DNA from: Verrucomicrobiota bacterium
GTDB lineage: Bacteria; Verrucomicrobiota; Verrucomicrobiia; Limisphaerales; UBA1096
Direction: 5' to 3'
DNA: 8,921 nt
Assembly: GCA_003972865.1 (NCBI GenBank)
Contig: QOAX01000107.1
Location: forward strand, 1-8,921
Every line of letters starts with the position of its first letter. Within the stretch, counting starts at the first letter, position 1. Made by a program: the position numbers and the translations under genes. This document shows, in pieces, positions 1 to 6,189 of this stretch. Below the pieces are notes generated by a model. That model was not told the origin of the DNA and did no database searches. It saw only the letters and a list, made by a program, of their open reading frames with translations.

Positions 1-215
1 GCCTTGCCAAAGCCGTTGCTCACCACCACCGAGTAACGGCCGGCGTTGGCGAGAGTCACCACCGGAATCTGAATCGCCGACGCCGTCGCCCCGGCGATCG
101 GCTTGCCGTCGAACAGCCACTGGTAAGCCAGCGGCTCGCCGACGGCCTTAACGATGAAACCGACCTTGCCGCCGGACAACACCTGCGCGTCCGTCGGCTG
201 TGCGGTGACCTGCGG
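1..215 (-). repeat. Start of composite repeat unit 4 (cut by window edge)
   Basis: From residue about 1952 a new Ig-like domain begins (TAQPTDAQVLSGG, YQWLFDG with Trp1984, 'NAGRYSVVVSNGFGKA'). It stays open at the left edge. The array therefore continues, and the number of units and the C-terminal end are unknown. Confidence 0.75.
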
Positions 216-3200
216 CAGGGTCGGGTCGTGGCTCCATGAGAACGCGCTTGGGGCGATGACGATGAACGCTTGGCCAAGCGCAATGACCGGCTCGCTCGGC
301 GACCATGCGCCGTTCGAAACCGTGTACGTGTTGTACTTGCCGGTGCCGTTGTTGAGCAGCTTGACGGCCAGCCCCTCGACCAGCGGCAGGCCAAGCCGGC
401 TGCTCAGCAGTCCGCCCTTGGCCAAGGCCGGCGACACGACCGAGTCGCCCGCCGGGATGGACAGCGATGTTTTTTGCCACGGCGTGAAGCCGGTCAGCAA
501 CACGCTGAAAGCGTCGCCCTTGTTGTCGAGCACCGCGCCCTCGCCCGGGGCGAGCGTCATGCCGGGCTGGCTCCACGCGCCGGTGAATGTGTTGGTCTCC
601 CACTTGCCGGTGGCCGGGTTGAACTTGGCCAGCGTGCTGTCGCTTGGGACACTCGGCAGGATATCGGAAACACGGTTGCCACCGTTGGCCAATGGGTTGG
701 AAATCAATGACTTGCCCGACGGCAGTGTCAGCGTCACGTAGCCGATTGCGCGCGCCGCATAGCCGGTGTCCTCCTCCCACGTCCGGATGAATAAATTGTT
801 GATGCCCTGCGGCCGGTTGAACGGAACACGCATTTCGCCGGAGGCACTGCTATCGCTGGTGAACTCTTTCCAGTTCAGCAAATCCAGCGAGTAGTCGGAG
901 GTCAACTTTTTGCCGGGCCGGGCAACCTGCACCCACTCGAGTTGACCCGCAGTGTTGATCTCCACGCTGCGATATTCCGGCGGCACGACATCACGCGTGA
1001 ACGAACCGGTGATCGACTTGTTGGCGTCCATCGTCACCGCCAACGGATTGGCCGCGCCACTGGCCGCGCCGCTCCAGCCAGTGAAGACGTAGCCTTTGCT
1101 CGGGGTGGCATTGAGTACGACACGCGCCCTGTTCGGATACGACACCAGCTCCGGCGTGTGAGTGACCGCGCCGCGCCCCGCGCCGGCGACGTCCAGCGTG
1201 TAATGCACCACCAAACTGGCTGCGTCACTGAGGATGTTGCCGAACGGATTCTTGATGTACGCCGAGTAGGCGCCGGCGTTGGACTGTTCCACACTGGCCA
1301 ACTCGATCGTCGCCGCATTGGCACCGGCGATGTTCAAACCGTTGAACCGCCACTGATACTCGAGCGGTGAGCCGGTGGCCTCGACGCTGAAGGTGATCGA
1401 CTGGCCGGCGATGCGCATTGCGCCGACCGGCTGGGTGACAATCTTCGGTGTACCCTGCAAGTTGAGGCTGATGTCGCGATCCCAACTCAGCGCACCGGCG
1501 GCCGTCACACGAAAACCCTGCGCGGCGGCCAGGCTGGGTTCGCTTGGGCTCCATGTGCCGTCAGAAAACGTGTGGGTCGTCCAGTCGCCGGTGGCGTTGT
1601 CGAGCAGGCTCACCTGCAGCCCGTTTGCGGTCGGGAAACCAAAGTTGGTGGCCAAGCCGCCGGCGATCGGCAGCGTGGCGGCGTGGTACGACTCTCCGCT
1701 TGGCACCGTTGTGGAGAGGCTGCCCTGCACCACCTCGCCGACAAAGGTCAGCGTCACTCTGTCGACGCTCTTGTTTTCAAAAAGTGCCGCTTGGCCCGGC
1801 GCAACCACCAGACCGGCGTCGCTCCATGCGTCACCGAACGTGCTCGCCTTCCACGACGCGGAATCGCTGTCCCAGGTCGAAACCGTCAGCTTGGCAGGGC
1901 CGCCGGGTAGCAGAGTGGGCAGCGTGTTGTCGCCATTGGCCAAGGGATTGGAAAGCAACGACTTGCCGGTGGGCACATCGAGCAGTCGATAACCCACAAT
2001 GTTGTCCGAGTAACCCTTGCCGGGCACCAACACGCGGAAGTACATGCCCTTTCTGCCGGCCTGCGGGATCACCGGAATGTACAATTCGCCGGGGTTGGTG
2101 TCGGTGCGGTAATCGACCCAGTTCTCGAGATCAAAACTGTACTGGATGTTGTTCTCCACACCCGGCTCCGCAACGACGGTGAACTGAAAATTTCCGTCCG
2201 TCCGAAAGTGCGAATCGCTCAGCGTCGGCATGATGTAATCGCGTGAAAAATCAGCGGTCACCGTCAGGTGCTTATCGACGGTGACGGTGGTTTGCGCCGT
2301 GTCGCCGCTGGCATCGCCGCCCCAGCTTGCGAAAGAGTAGCCCTCCTCCGGCACGCCGGTGAAGGTGACCTGCGTTCCCGGCGCGTAATGATCCTGCAAC
2401 GGGTCGAGCACAATGCGTCCCGCGCCGGTGGTGGCCCGGTTGATGACGTAATGCACCGCCACGCTTGCCGGCAAACTGGTGGCCGCGCCGAAGCGGTTGG
2501 TGAGCTTGACCGTGTACTGGCCGGCGTTGGCCTCTATCGCCTCCTCGAATGCAAGCGCGTTGCGGGTGGCGCCGTCGATCGCCGCGCCGTTGAAGTACCA
2601 TTGGTAGTTGAGCGGATCGCCCTTGCCGCGCACGGACAGCGTAAGCCACGAGCCGCTCGTGACGACTTGATCCCCCGGCTGCGTCGTGACCTCGGGCAAC
2701 ACAATCTCGTTGTACGCGACCGACTGCTGCCACTCGAACGCCGCGCCGGAGATGACGCGGAACGCTTGGCCAAGCGCGATGACCGGTTCGCTCGGTTGCC
2801 ATGTGTCGGTCGTGAAAGTATGGGTGACGTACGAGCCGGTCTTGTTGTTGAACAACTGCACCTGCAGGCCGTCTACCGTTGGCAGGCCAAGCGCGGTGCT
2901 GATCCCGCCCACGACCGGCGTCATCGCACTGCGAAACGCCGCCGTGGCCGGGATGGCCGAGGCTAAGTCGCCCTGCAATGCCACGCCAAAGTATTCAATC
3001 GCAATCTGCCCCTCGCCGGCGTTATCGAGCACAGCGCCTTCGCCGGGCTTGAGCGTCATCGCCGGATCGCCCCAGGCGCCGCCCTCAAACACGTTCACCA
3101 CCAACTCGCCGCTTGCCTCGTCGAGCTTGCCCAGGCTGCTGCCCTCCGGCAGGGAGGCGAACAGGTTGGCCACTGTGTTGCCTTCCTCGCGGTCGAGCGG

Positions 3201-6068
3201 GTTGGCGATGAGCGACTTGCCCTTGGGATACGTCACCCGCACGAAGCCGATGGCATTTTTCGAGTATTTCTCGGTCTTGAGCAGCGCGCGGACAAACAGC
3301 GTGTTGATCCCGCCGGGCCGGCTGACGACCTTGCTGTTCTGGCCGGAGGCGTTGAACATCTCGTCCGCTTCGCCGCCCTTGGTCAGCAGTTTCCAGTTCC
3401 GCAGGTCACCCGAGTACTCGAACGCATTGGTCGTCCAGCGATGTCCGCTCACCTGAAAGCCAAGCTGCGACTCGGTGAGGCTGACGTTGAAAAATTCCGG
3501 CTCGTCAAAGATCAGCCACTCGAGCGCTGTCGCCTCGGAGATGGCCTCGCCGATGGCGGTGCGGACGTTGACCGAGTAGGCACCCTCGGTGTCCGGCGTC
3601 ATCACGCCCAAGTCGACCGTGGCGGCGGTGGCTCCGTCGATTGCCTCGCCGTTGAAACTCCAGTGGTACCCGAACGGCCCGGTCCCCTGTGGCTCGACCC
3701 GCAGCACGACGTTGGTGTGGATGCCGATGACCGTCTCGACCGGGGTCGGCGCAGCCGTCATGGTGACGTTTGCGCCGCTGATGAGCTTGGCGTTTTCCGG
3801 CGCGCCAATCGTCGGCAGGATGGCGTCGAGGACGGCGGTCTTGCTGCGCGTGTACCCGACGCCATTGCGGATCACCACCTCGTAGCGGCCCATGTGTTCC
3901 GGCTGATAAGAGTCAATCGTATATGTCGCTGCCGTCGCTCCGGCGATGTCCTTTTTTTCAAACCGCCATTGATACGTGAACGGCGCGGCGCCCTTGACCT
4001 GCACCGTCTGTGTGACCGTCGAGCCGAACTGCATGATGGTCTGGTCAACCGGCTGCTGCGTGACCACCGGCGGGTCGTCCGGCTGAAACGCCATGAACCC
4101 CCACCACGTGCCCCACCGGTCGCGCTTGTCGTCCTGGATGTTTTTCTGCTCGGTGTTTCGTGTCTCGGCATACATCTGGATGGTCCACATGTCGGTGTCG
4201 TTGTTGGGATCGACCTGCGCGGCGCTGTAGTCGCCCCAGCTGTTGCGGCCGTCGGAACGCAGCTTCACATAAGGGGCAACACCGGACTTGAACAGCGCCG
4301 GCTTGCTCATATAGCCCAGCGGATCGGACGCCTTGCGATAGGAAAAATAGGCGCTGGCATAGGTGTCCTTGGAGAAGCCGGAGTAGCCAATCAGCACATC
4401 GCCGTTTTTGTTCACCGCCATGCTGGGGAAGGTGTACTGCTTGACGGCGTTGGTGTCCTGGATGTAGCCGCGCTGGATGATCGTCGCGTTCGTCTCGAGG
4501 TTCCACCACTGAACCGCGGTGCGATCGACGTTCTCCATGCCTTCCGGCAGAAAGACATGATGCGCGGCCCACAGCTTGCCGTTGCGCTTGGCCAGGGCGT
4601 GCATGCGCGAGTCGTTCGCGAAGATTTTCTTGGAGGCCGCCTTCTGCGGGGAAATGTTCGTCTTGCCGAGGGAAAACTCCCAGGCCTCAATTCCCTTCAG
4701 TGGTGTACGGGCGTAATTGGGCGTGTAATGCTCCTGGCCCACTTTCCCTGACAGGGCGCTGATCCGTAGCGCGTATGTGCTCTGCTCGGTGATGAACAGT
4801 AGATTGGTGTCATCGGCGTCAAAGGTCGTCGCCGGTACCACGGTGAAAAAACCGGGATCGTCAAACTGCGTGTAATAGGCCCGGCCGCTCCGGATGTAAT
4901 CCGGCTTGTGAAACGCAAAAATGCGCGAGCCAACAAATTCCTTCGTACCCGCAACCTCGTTGGTGCCCTTGTACAGGTTCACAGAGGCAGCCAGCCATTT
5001 CTTGTTGTAGCCAACGTTGGGATAATCAGCGTACAGGTAGTTGTCCGGAGCCGCTTCCGGATGGACGCGGATCGAGGCCATGTCCCAGTCGCCGGTCGGG
5101 TCGCTCGTCTGAGACAGGGCGATCAATACCGCCGACTTGGTGGTGTTCACGTCTGCGATGGTAAAGACCACCCAGCGCTTGACCAAGTGGTCGTAAACCA
5201 CCTTCGGGTCGAAGACAAAACCGTGGCTGAAGCCGGCCCAAAAGTCGTCGAGGCCCACCTTGCTCAGAAGCTCGCCCTCGCGGGTCTGGATGGCGATCTC
5301 GGTGTTGAGCGCCACCACTAGGTGCTCGGGGCCAACCGCACCGTGCGTGTCCGCCGGGTTGGCCATGTGGTTGTCGACCACCGCCAGAAAGTCATCCCGA
5401 ACGCTTGGCCCACCCAACAGTCTCGGACCGCTTGGCCGCGGCTTGACCGCGCCGCCCGGTGCACCCATTTTTTGGATGCTCAACAAACGGTGCCGCCGAA
5501 CGGTCTCGTCCGGCTCGGGGTTGGCCGCAGCCATCCGCCCGGCCAAGGCGGTGAAATTCATGGTAAGGGTGCGAATCTCCGGATAGTCGTCGCCCAGCGT
5601 GCTTAGCCTAGTGTCGAACCGCTCCGGCGCGGCGGCTTCAAGCCCTGGCGGCAACGGCGGCAGCGGGGCGCCCCCGACCAGATCGCCGCTTGGCTGGGCA
5701 TCCGCGCTGTCCACCCCAGCGAGCCACCTCGCGTAGCCCGGCAGCAAGTCTCCGAGGCCGGCCTCGAGTTCACGCCTGGCCAAGCCGATGGCCAGCGTTG
5801 CCATCCGGTCGCCGTCGTTGGTGAACACATCGACCGCACCGCCGTCCGCCTGGCCAGGCGGCGTTTGCGACTCGACCAGCATGTCGAGGTCGCCGTCGCC
5901 GTCGAGGTCCGAAAGCGTGATGGACGGCGTCTCGCGCGGAGCAGGCGCCTTGGCCGGCCCGCTCGCCCAGGTGACAGCGAAAGCCATCCCTGCGGTGATG
6001 CAGACGGGAACAAAAAGAACCTTCCAGCGACGGGCCAAATGCTTGGCCTGACGAATATGGGAAATCAT
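1..6068 (-). CDS. Giant exported multidomain protein with tandem Ig-like/InlB-type super-repeats (C-terminus off window)
   Basis: A single open frame of 2,022 complete codons runs from ATG at 6068 to the left edge with no stop. In order I read: signal peptide (1-41); calcium-loop segment with alternating Asp/Gly (54-62); Pro-rich linker (about 110-150); propeller-like region (about 225-660); a first Ig-like domain (Trp701); a second Ig-like domain (Trp803); then composite units of Ig-like, InlB-type, 'YSxDLxxW', 'GKSLISNPL' and 'PSEPVIALGQAF' modules. Apart from Cys23 in the signal peptide I see no cysteine, which suits an exported protein not stabilised by disulfides. Such architectures belong to surface or secreted verrucomicrobial proteins. 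Adhesion, polysaccharide binding or scaffolding are possible roles, but no catalytic motif is visible and I assign no function. Any sorting or anchoring signal would lie past the left edge. The ATG at 6068 is chosen because it starts a good signal peptide and lies about 46 nt below a sigma70-like promoter. No Shine-Dalgarno precedes it. Confidence is high for the gene, low for its role. Confidence 0.93.
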   Translation of the reverse strand, partial: MISHIRQAKHLARRWKVLFVPVCITAGMAFAVTWASGPAKAPAPRETPSITLSDLDGDGDLDMLVESQTPPGQADGGAVDVFTNDGDRMATLAIGLARRELEAGLGDLLPGYARWLAGVDSADAQPSGDLVGGAPLPPLPPGLEAAAPERFDTRLSTLGDDYPEIRTLTMNFTALAGRMAAANPEPDETVRRHRLLSIQKMGAPGGAVKPRPSGPRLLGGPSVRDDFLAVVDNHMANPADTHGAVGPEHLVVALNTEIAIQTREGELLSKVGLDDFWAGFSHGFVFDPKVVYDHLVKRWVVFTIADVNTTKSAVLIALSQTSDPTGDWDMASIRVHPEAAPDNYLYADYPNVGYNKKWLAASVNLYKGTNEVAGTKEFVGSRIFAFHKPDYIRSGRAYYTQFDDPGFFTVVPATTFDADDTNLLFITEQSTYALRISALSGKVGQEHYTPNYARTPLKGIEAWEFSLGKTNISPQKAASKKIFANDSRMHALAKRNGKLWAAHHVFLPEGMENVDRTAVQWWNLETNATIIQRGYIQDTNAVKQYTFPSMAVNKNGDVLIGYSGFSKDTYASAYFSYRKASDPLGYMSKPALFKSGVAPYVKLRSDGRNSWGDYSAAQVDPNNDTDMWTIQMYAETRNTEQKNIQDDKRDRWGTWWGFMAFQPDDPPVVTQQPVDQTIMQFGSTVTQTVQVKGAAPFTYQWRFEKKDIAGATAATYTIDSYQPEHMGRYEVVIRNGVGYTRSKTAVLDAILPTIGAPENAKLISGANVTMTAAPTPVETVIGIHTNVVLRVEPQGTGPFGYHWSFNGEAIDGATAATVDLGVMTPDTEGAYSVNVRTAIGEAISEATALEWLIFDEPEFFNVSLTESQLGFQVSGHRWTTNAFEYSGDLRNWKLLTKGGEADEMFNASGQNSKVVSRPGGINTLFVRALLKTEKYSKNAIGFVRVTYPKGKSLIANPLDREEGNTVANLFASLPEGSSLGKLDEASGELVVNVFEGGAWGDPAMTLKPGEGAVLDNAGEGQIAIEYFGVALQGDLASAIPATAAFRSAMTPVVGGISTALGLPTVDGLQVQLFNNKTGSYVTHTFTTDTWQPSEPVIALGQAFRVISGAAFEWQQSVAYNEIVLPEVTTQPGDQVVTSGSWLTLSVRGKGDPLNYQWYFNGAAIDGATRNALAFEEAIEANAGQYTVKLTNRFGAATSLPASVAVHYVINRATTGAGRIVLDPLQDHYAPGTQVTFTGVPEEGYSFASWGGDASGDTAQTTVTVDKHLTVTADFSRDYIMPTLSDSHFRTDGNFQFTVVAEPGVENNIQYSFDLENWVDYRTDTNPGELYIPVIPQAGRKGMYFRVLVPGKGYSDNIVGYRLLDVPTGKSLLSNPLANGDNTLPTLLPGGPAKLTVSTWDSDSASWKASTFGDAWSDAGLVVAPGQAALFENKSVDRVTLTFVGEVVQGSLSTTVPSGESYHAATLPIAGGLATNFGFPTANGLQVSLLDNATGDWTTHTFSDGTWSPSEPSLAAAQGFRVTAAGALSWDRDISLNLQGTPKIVTQPVGAMRIAGQSITFSVEATGSPLEYQWRFNGLNIAGANAATIELASVEQSNAGAYSAYIKNPFGNILSDAASLVVHYTLDVAGAGRGAVTHTPELVSYPNRARVVLNATPSKGYVFTGWSGAASGAANPLAVTMDANKSITGSFTRDVVPPEYRSVEINTAGQLEWVQVARPGKKLTSDYSLDLLNWKEFTSDSSASGEMRVPFNRPQGINNLFIRTWEEDTGYAARAIGYVTLTLPSGKSLISNPLANGGNRVSDILPSVPSDSTLAKFNPATGKWETNTFTGAWSQPGMTLAPGEGAVLDNKGDAFSVLLTGFTPWQKTSLSIPAGDSVVSPALAKGGLLSSRLGLPLVEGLAVKLLNNGTGKYNTYTVSNGAWSPSEPVIALGQAFIVIAPSAFSWSHDPTLPQVTAQPTDAQVLSGGKVGFIVKAVGEPLAYQWLFDGKPIAGATASAIQIPVVTLANAGRYSVVVSNGFGK
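216..1448 (-). repeat. Composite repeat unit 3 (complete, about 411 residues)
   Basis: Residues about 1541-1951. The modules follow the same order as unit 2: Ig-like (Trp1573), InlB-type (GYVFTGWSG, Trp1665), 'YSLDLLNW' (Trp1733), 'GKSLISNPL' (Gly1785) and 'WSPSEPVIALGQAF' (Trp1922, Ala1934). Its last module is closer to that of unit 1 than to unit 2: VIALGQAF is kept in units 1 and 3 and altered in unit 2. The next Ig Trp comes 411 residues after Trp1573. Confidence 0.8.
267..280. repeat. Iterated palindrome CGCTTGGCCAAGCG, copy 1
   Basis: A perfect 14-bp palindrome inside the giant gene, coding ALGQA on the minus strand in composite unit 3. The identical 14-mer occurs at 2763-2776 and at 7681-7694. 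Confidence 0.8.
1449..2696 (-). repeat. Composite repeat unit 2 (complete, 416 residues)
   Basis: Residues about 1125-1540. The order is Ig-like (YQW, Trp1157; 'NAGQYTVKLTNRFG'), InlB-type repeat (GYSFASWGGDASG, Trp1249), 'YSFDLENW' module (Trp1317), 'GKSLLSNPL' module (Gly1368) and closing 'WSPSEPSLAAAQGF' module (Trp1506). Each landmark lies 416 residues before its counterpart in unit 3 (417 for the Gly of GKSL). The two copies are well diverged, so the duplication is old. Confidence 0.8.
2697..3767 (-). repeat. Composite repeat unit 1 (lacks the InlB-type module)
   Basis: Residues about 768-1124. The order is an Ig-like domain (YHW, Trp803), a 'YSGDLRNW' module (Trp892), a 'GKSLIANPL' module (Gly950) ending in 'LKPGEGAVL', and a final module ending 'WQPSEPVIALGQAF' (Trp1090, Ala1102). 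It is about 60 residues shorter than the next unit. The InlB-type 'GYxFxxW' module is absent between the Ig domain and the 'DLxNW' module. Confidence 0.7.
2763..2776. repeat. Iterated palindrome CGCTTGGCCAAGCG, copy 2
   Basis: The same 14-mer, in composite unit 1 and again coding ALGQA. Copies 1 and 2 lie in homologous modules, so these two alone could be explained by duplication. Confidence 0.8.
3768..4079 (-). repeat. First Ig-like domain of the giant protein (outside the super-repeat)
   Basis: Residues about 664-767 hold a complete bacterial Ig-like sandwich: 'VTQQPVDQTI' strand, 'YQWRF' with core Trp701, 'IAGATAATY', then 'MGRYEVVIRNGVG' with the conserved Tyr of the F strand. It follows directly on the propeller-like region. 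It has no InlB-type or 'GKSLISNPL' partner, so it seems to be a single linker Ig rather than part of the composite array. Confidence 0.7.
4089..5396 (-). other. Propeller-like extracellular region of the giant protein
   Basis: Residues about 225-660 contain spaced motifs that I recall from a family of exported bacterial proteins with a predicted beta-propeller fold. They are 'NPADTHGAVGPEHLV' (237-251), 'FDPKVVYD' (286-293) followed by 'KRWVVF', 'YPNVGYN', and near the end 'RNSWGDYSAAQVDP' (Trp611) and 'WGTWWGFMAF' (Met659). Aromatic and Gly/Asp spacing suits repeated four-stranded blades. No catalytic residues can be assigned. The segment is almost free of the TTGGCCAA-type words that are common elsewhere in the window (one site, near 4588, plus one near its N-terminal edge). 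Confidence 0.5.
5799..5927 (-). other. FG-GAP/VCBS-like calcium-loop segment in the giant protein
   Basis: Residues about 48-90 carry the loop DLDGDGDLD (Asp54, 56, 58, 60 and 62), followed by hydrophobic MLV and then 'AVDVFTNDGD'. This matches the repeat found in integrin-type FG-GAP/VCBS domains, where the aspartates bind calcium. Only one copy is evident. A full propeller blade set is therefore not shown here, and the segment may be a remnant or a separate calcium-stabilised cap just after the signal peptide. A proline-rich linker follows. Confidence 0.55.
5846..5861. repeat. 16-bp perfect palindrome CCGCCTGGCCAGGCGG
   Basis: A perfect palindrome sharing the TGGCCA core of the iterated word but with CC/GG arms. 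It lies in coding sequence of the giant gene just after the calcium-loop motif (Pro-Pro-Gly-Gln-Ala on the minus strand). Confidence 0.6.
5946..6068 (-). other. Signal peptide of the giant protein
   Basis: Residues 1-41 show a basic n-region (RQAKHLARRWK, residues 6-16), a hydrophobic core (VLFVPVCITAGMAFAV, 17-32) and a small-residue exit with Ala39-Lys-Ala41. Cleavage after Ala41 is my best guess; after Ala35 is an alternative. Cys23 sits in the middle of the hydrophobic stretch after Val-Pro-Val, which is a poor lipobox, so Sec/signal peptidase I export is more likely than lipoprotein processing. Confidence 0.75.
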
Positions 6069-6078
6069 GGTTGGGTTG

Positions 6079-6107
6079 CGTTCATGATTATCGGGTTTCA
6101 ATGAACG
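6079..6107 (-). promoter_or_regulatory. Inverted repeat in the predicted 5' leader of the giant gene
   Basis: Perfect 7-bp arms CGTTCAT and ATGAACG (6107-6101 and 6085-6079 on the minus strand) flank a 15-nt spacer. They lie between the predicted transcription start and the ATG at 6068. This could be a weak mRNA hairpin or a dimer-binding operator. The 3' arm contains an out-of-frame ATG that opens a six-codon minicistron. Confidence 0.3.
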
Positions 6108-6120
6108 GTAACGAGCCGCG

Positions 6121-6150
6121 ATTATGGCCCCTCGACCTCGCCCGAGTCAA
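6121..6150 (-). promoter_or_regulatory. Sigma70-type promoter of the giant gene
   Basis: On the minus strand TTGACT (6150-6145) and CATAAT (6126-6121) are separated by 18 bp. Each box matches its consensus at five of six bases. Transcription would start near 6114, giving a leader of about 46 nt before the ATG at 6068. It lies back to back with the putative serS promoter; the two -35 boxes are 4 bp apart, so one bound regulator could affect both. Confidence 0.6.
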
Positions 6151-6154
6151 TGCC

Positions 6155-6182
6155 TTGCGCCCCCAACGAACCACCCTATACT
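6155..6182 (+). promoter_or_regulatory. Putative serS promoter adjoining a GTG start
   Basis: TATACT (6177-6182, five of six to the -10 consensus) is preceded after 16 bp by TTGCGC (6155-6160, three of six). The box ends 7 bp before the GTG at 6190, so the predicted transcription start coincides with the start codon. That implies a leaderless or nearly leaderless mRNA. The -35 match is weak. If serS is in fact transcribed from further upstream, this box would be fortuitous. Confidence 0.4.
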
Positions 6183-6189
6183 GCCGCCC

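Noticed and set aside
3441..4751. Plus-strand open frame (about 436 codons) opposite the giant gene
   Set aside because: It is Arg/Val/Asp-rich with no family motif and lies antisense to well-conserved Ig-like and propeller-like sequence. I treat it as a shadow frame.
5990..6010. Cys23 as a lipoprotein attachment site
   Set aside because: The residues before it are Val-Pro-Val, not a lipobox, and it lies inside the hydrophobic core. A conventional cleavage site follows at Ala41.
1..6068. CRISPR array or mobile element explaining the repeats
   Set aside because: The large repeats are diverged protein-coding modules in one open frame. There are no short identical direct repeats with unique spacers, no transposase and no terminal inverted repeats.
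6124..6189. Upstream in-frame ATG extending serS by 22 residues
   Set aside because: The added residues are Pro-rich and unlike any SerRS N-terminus. The family starts at (M)LDIRxxR, and this ATG overlaps the -10 box of the divergent promoter.
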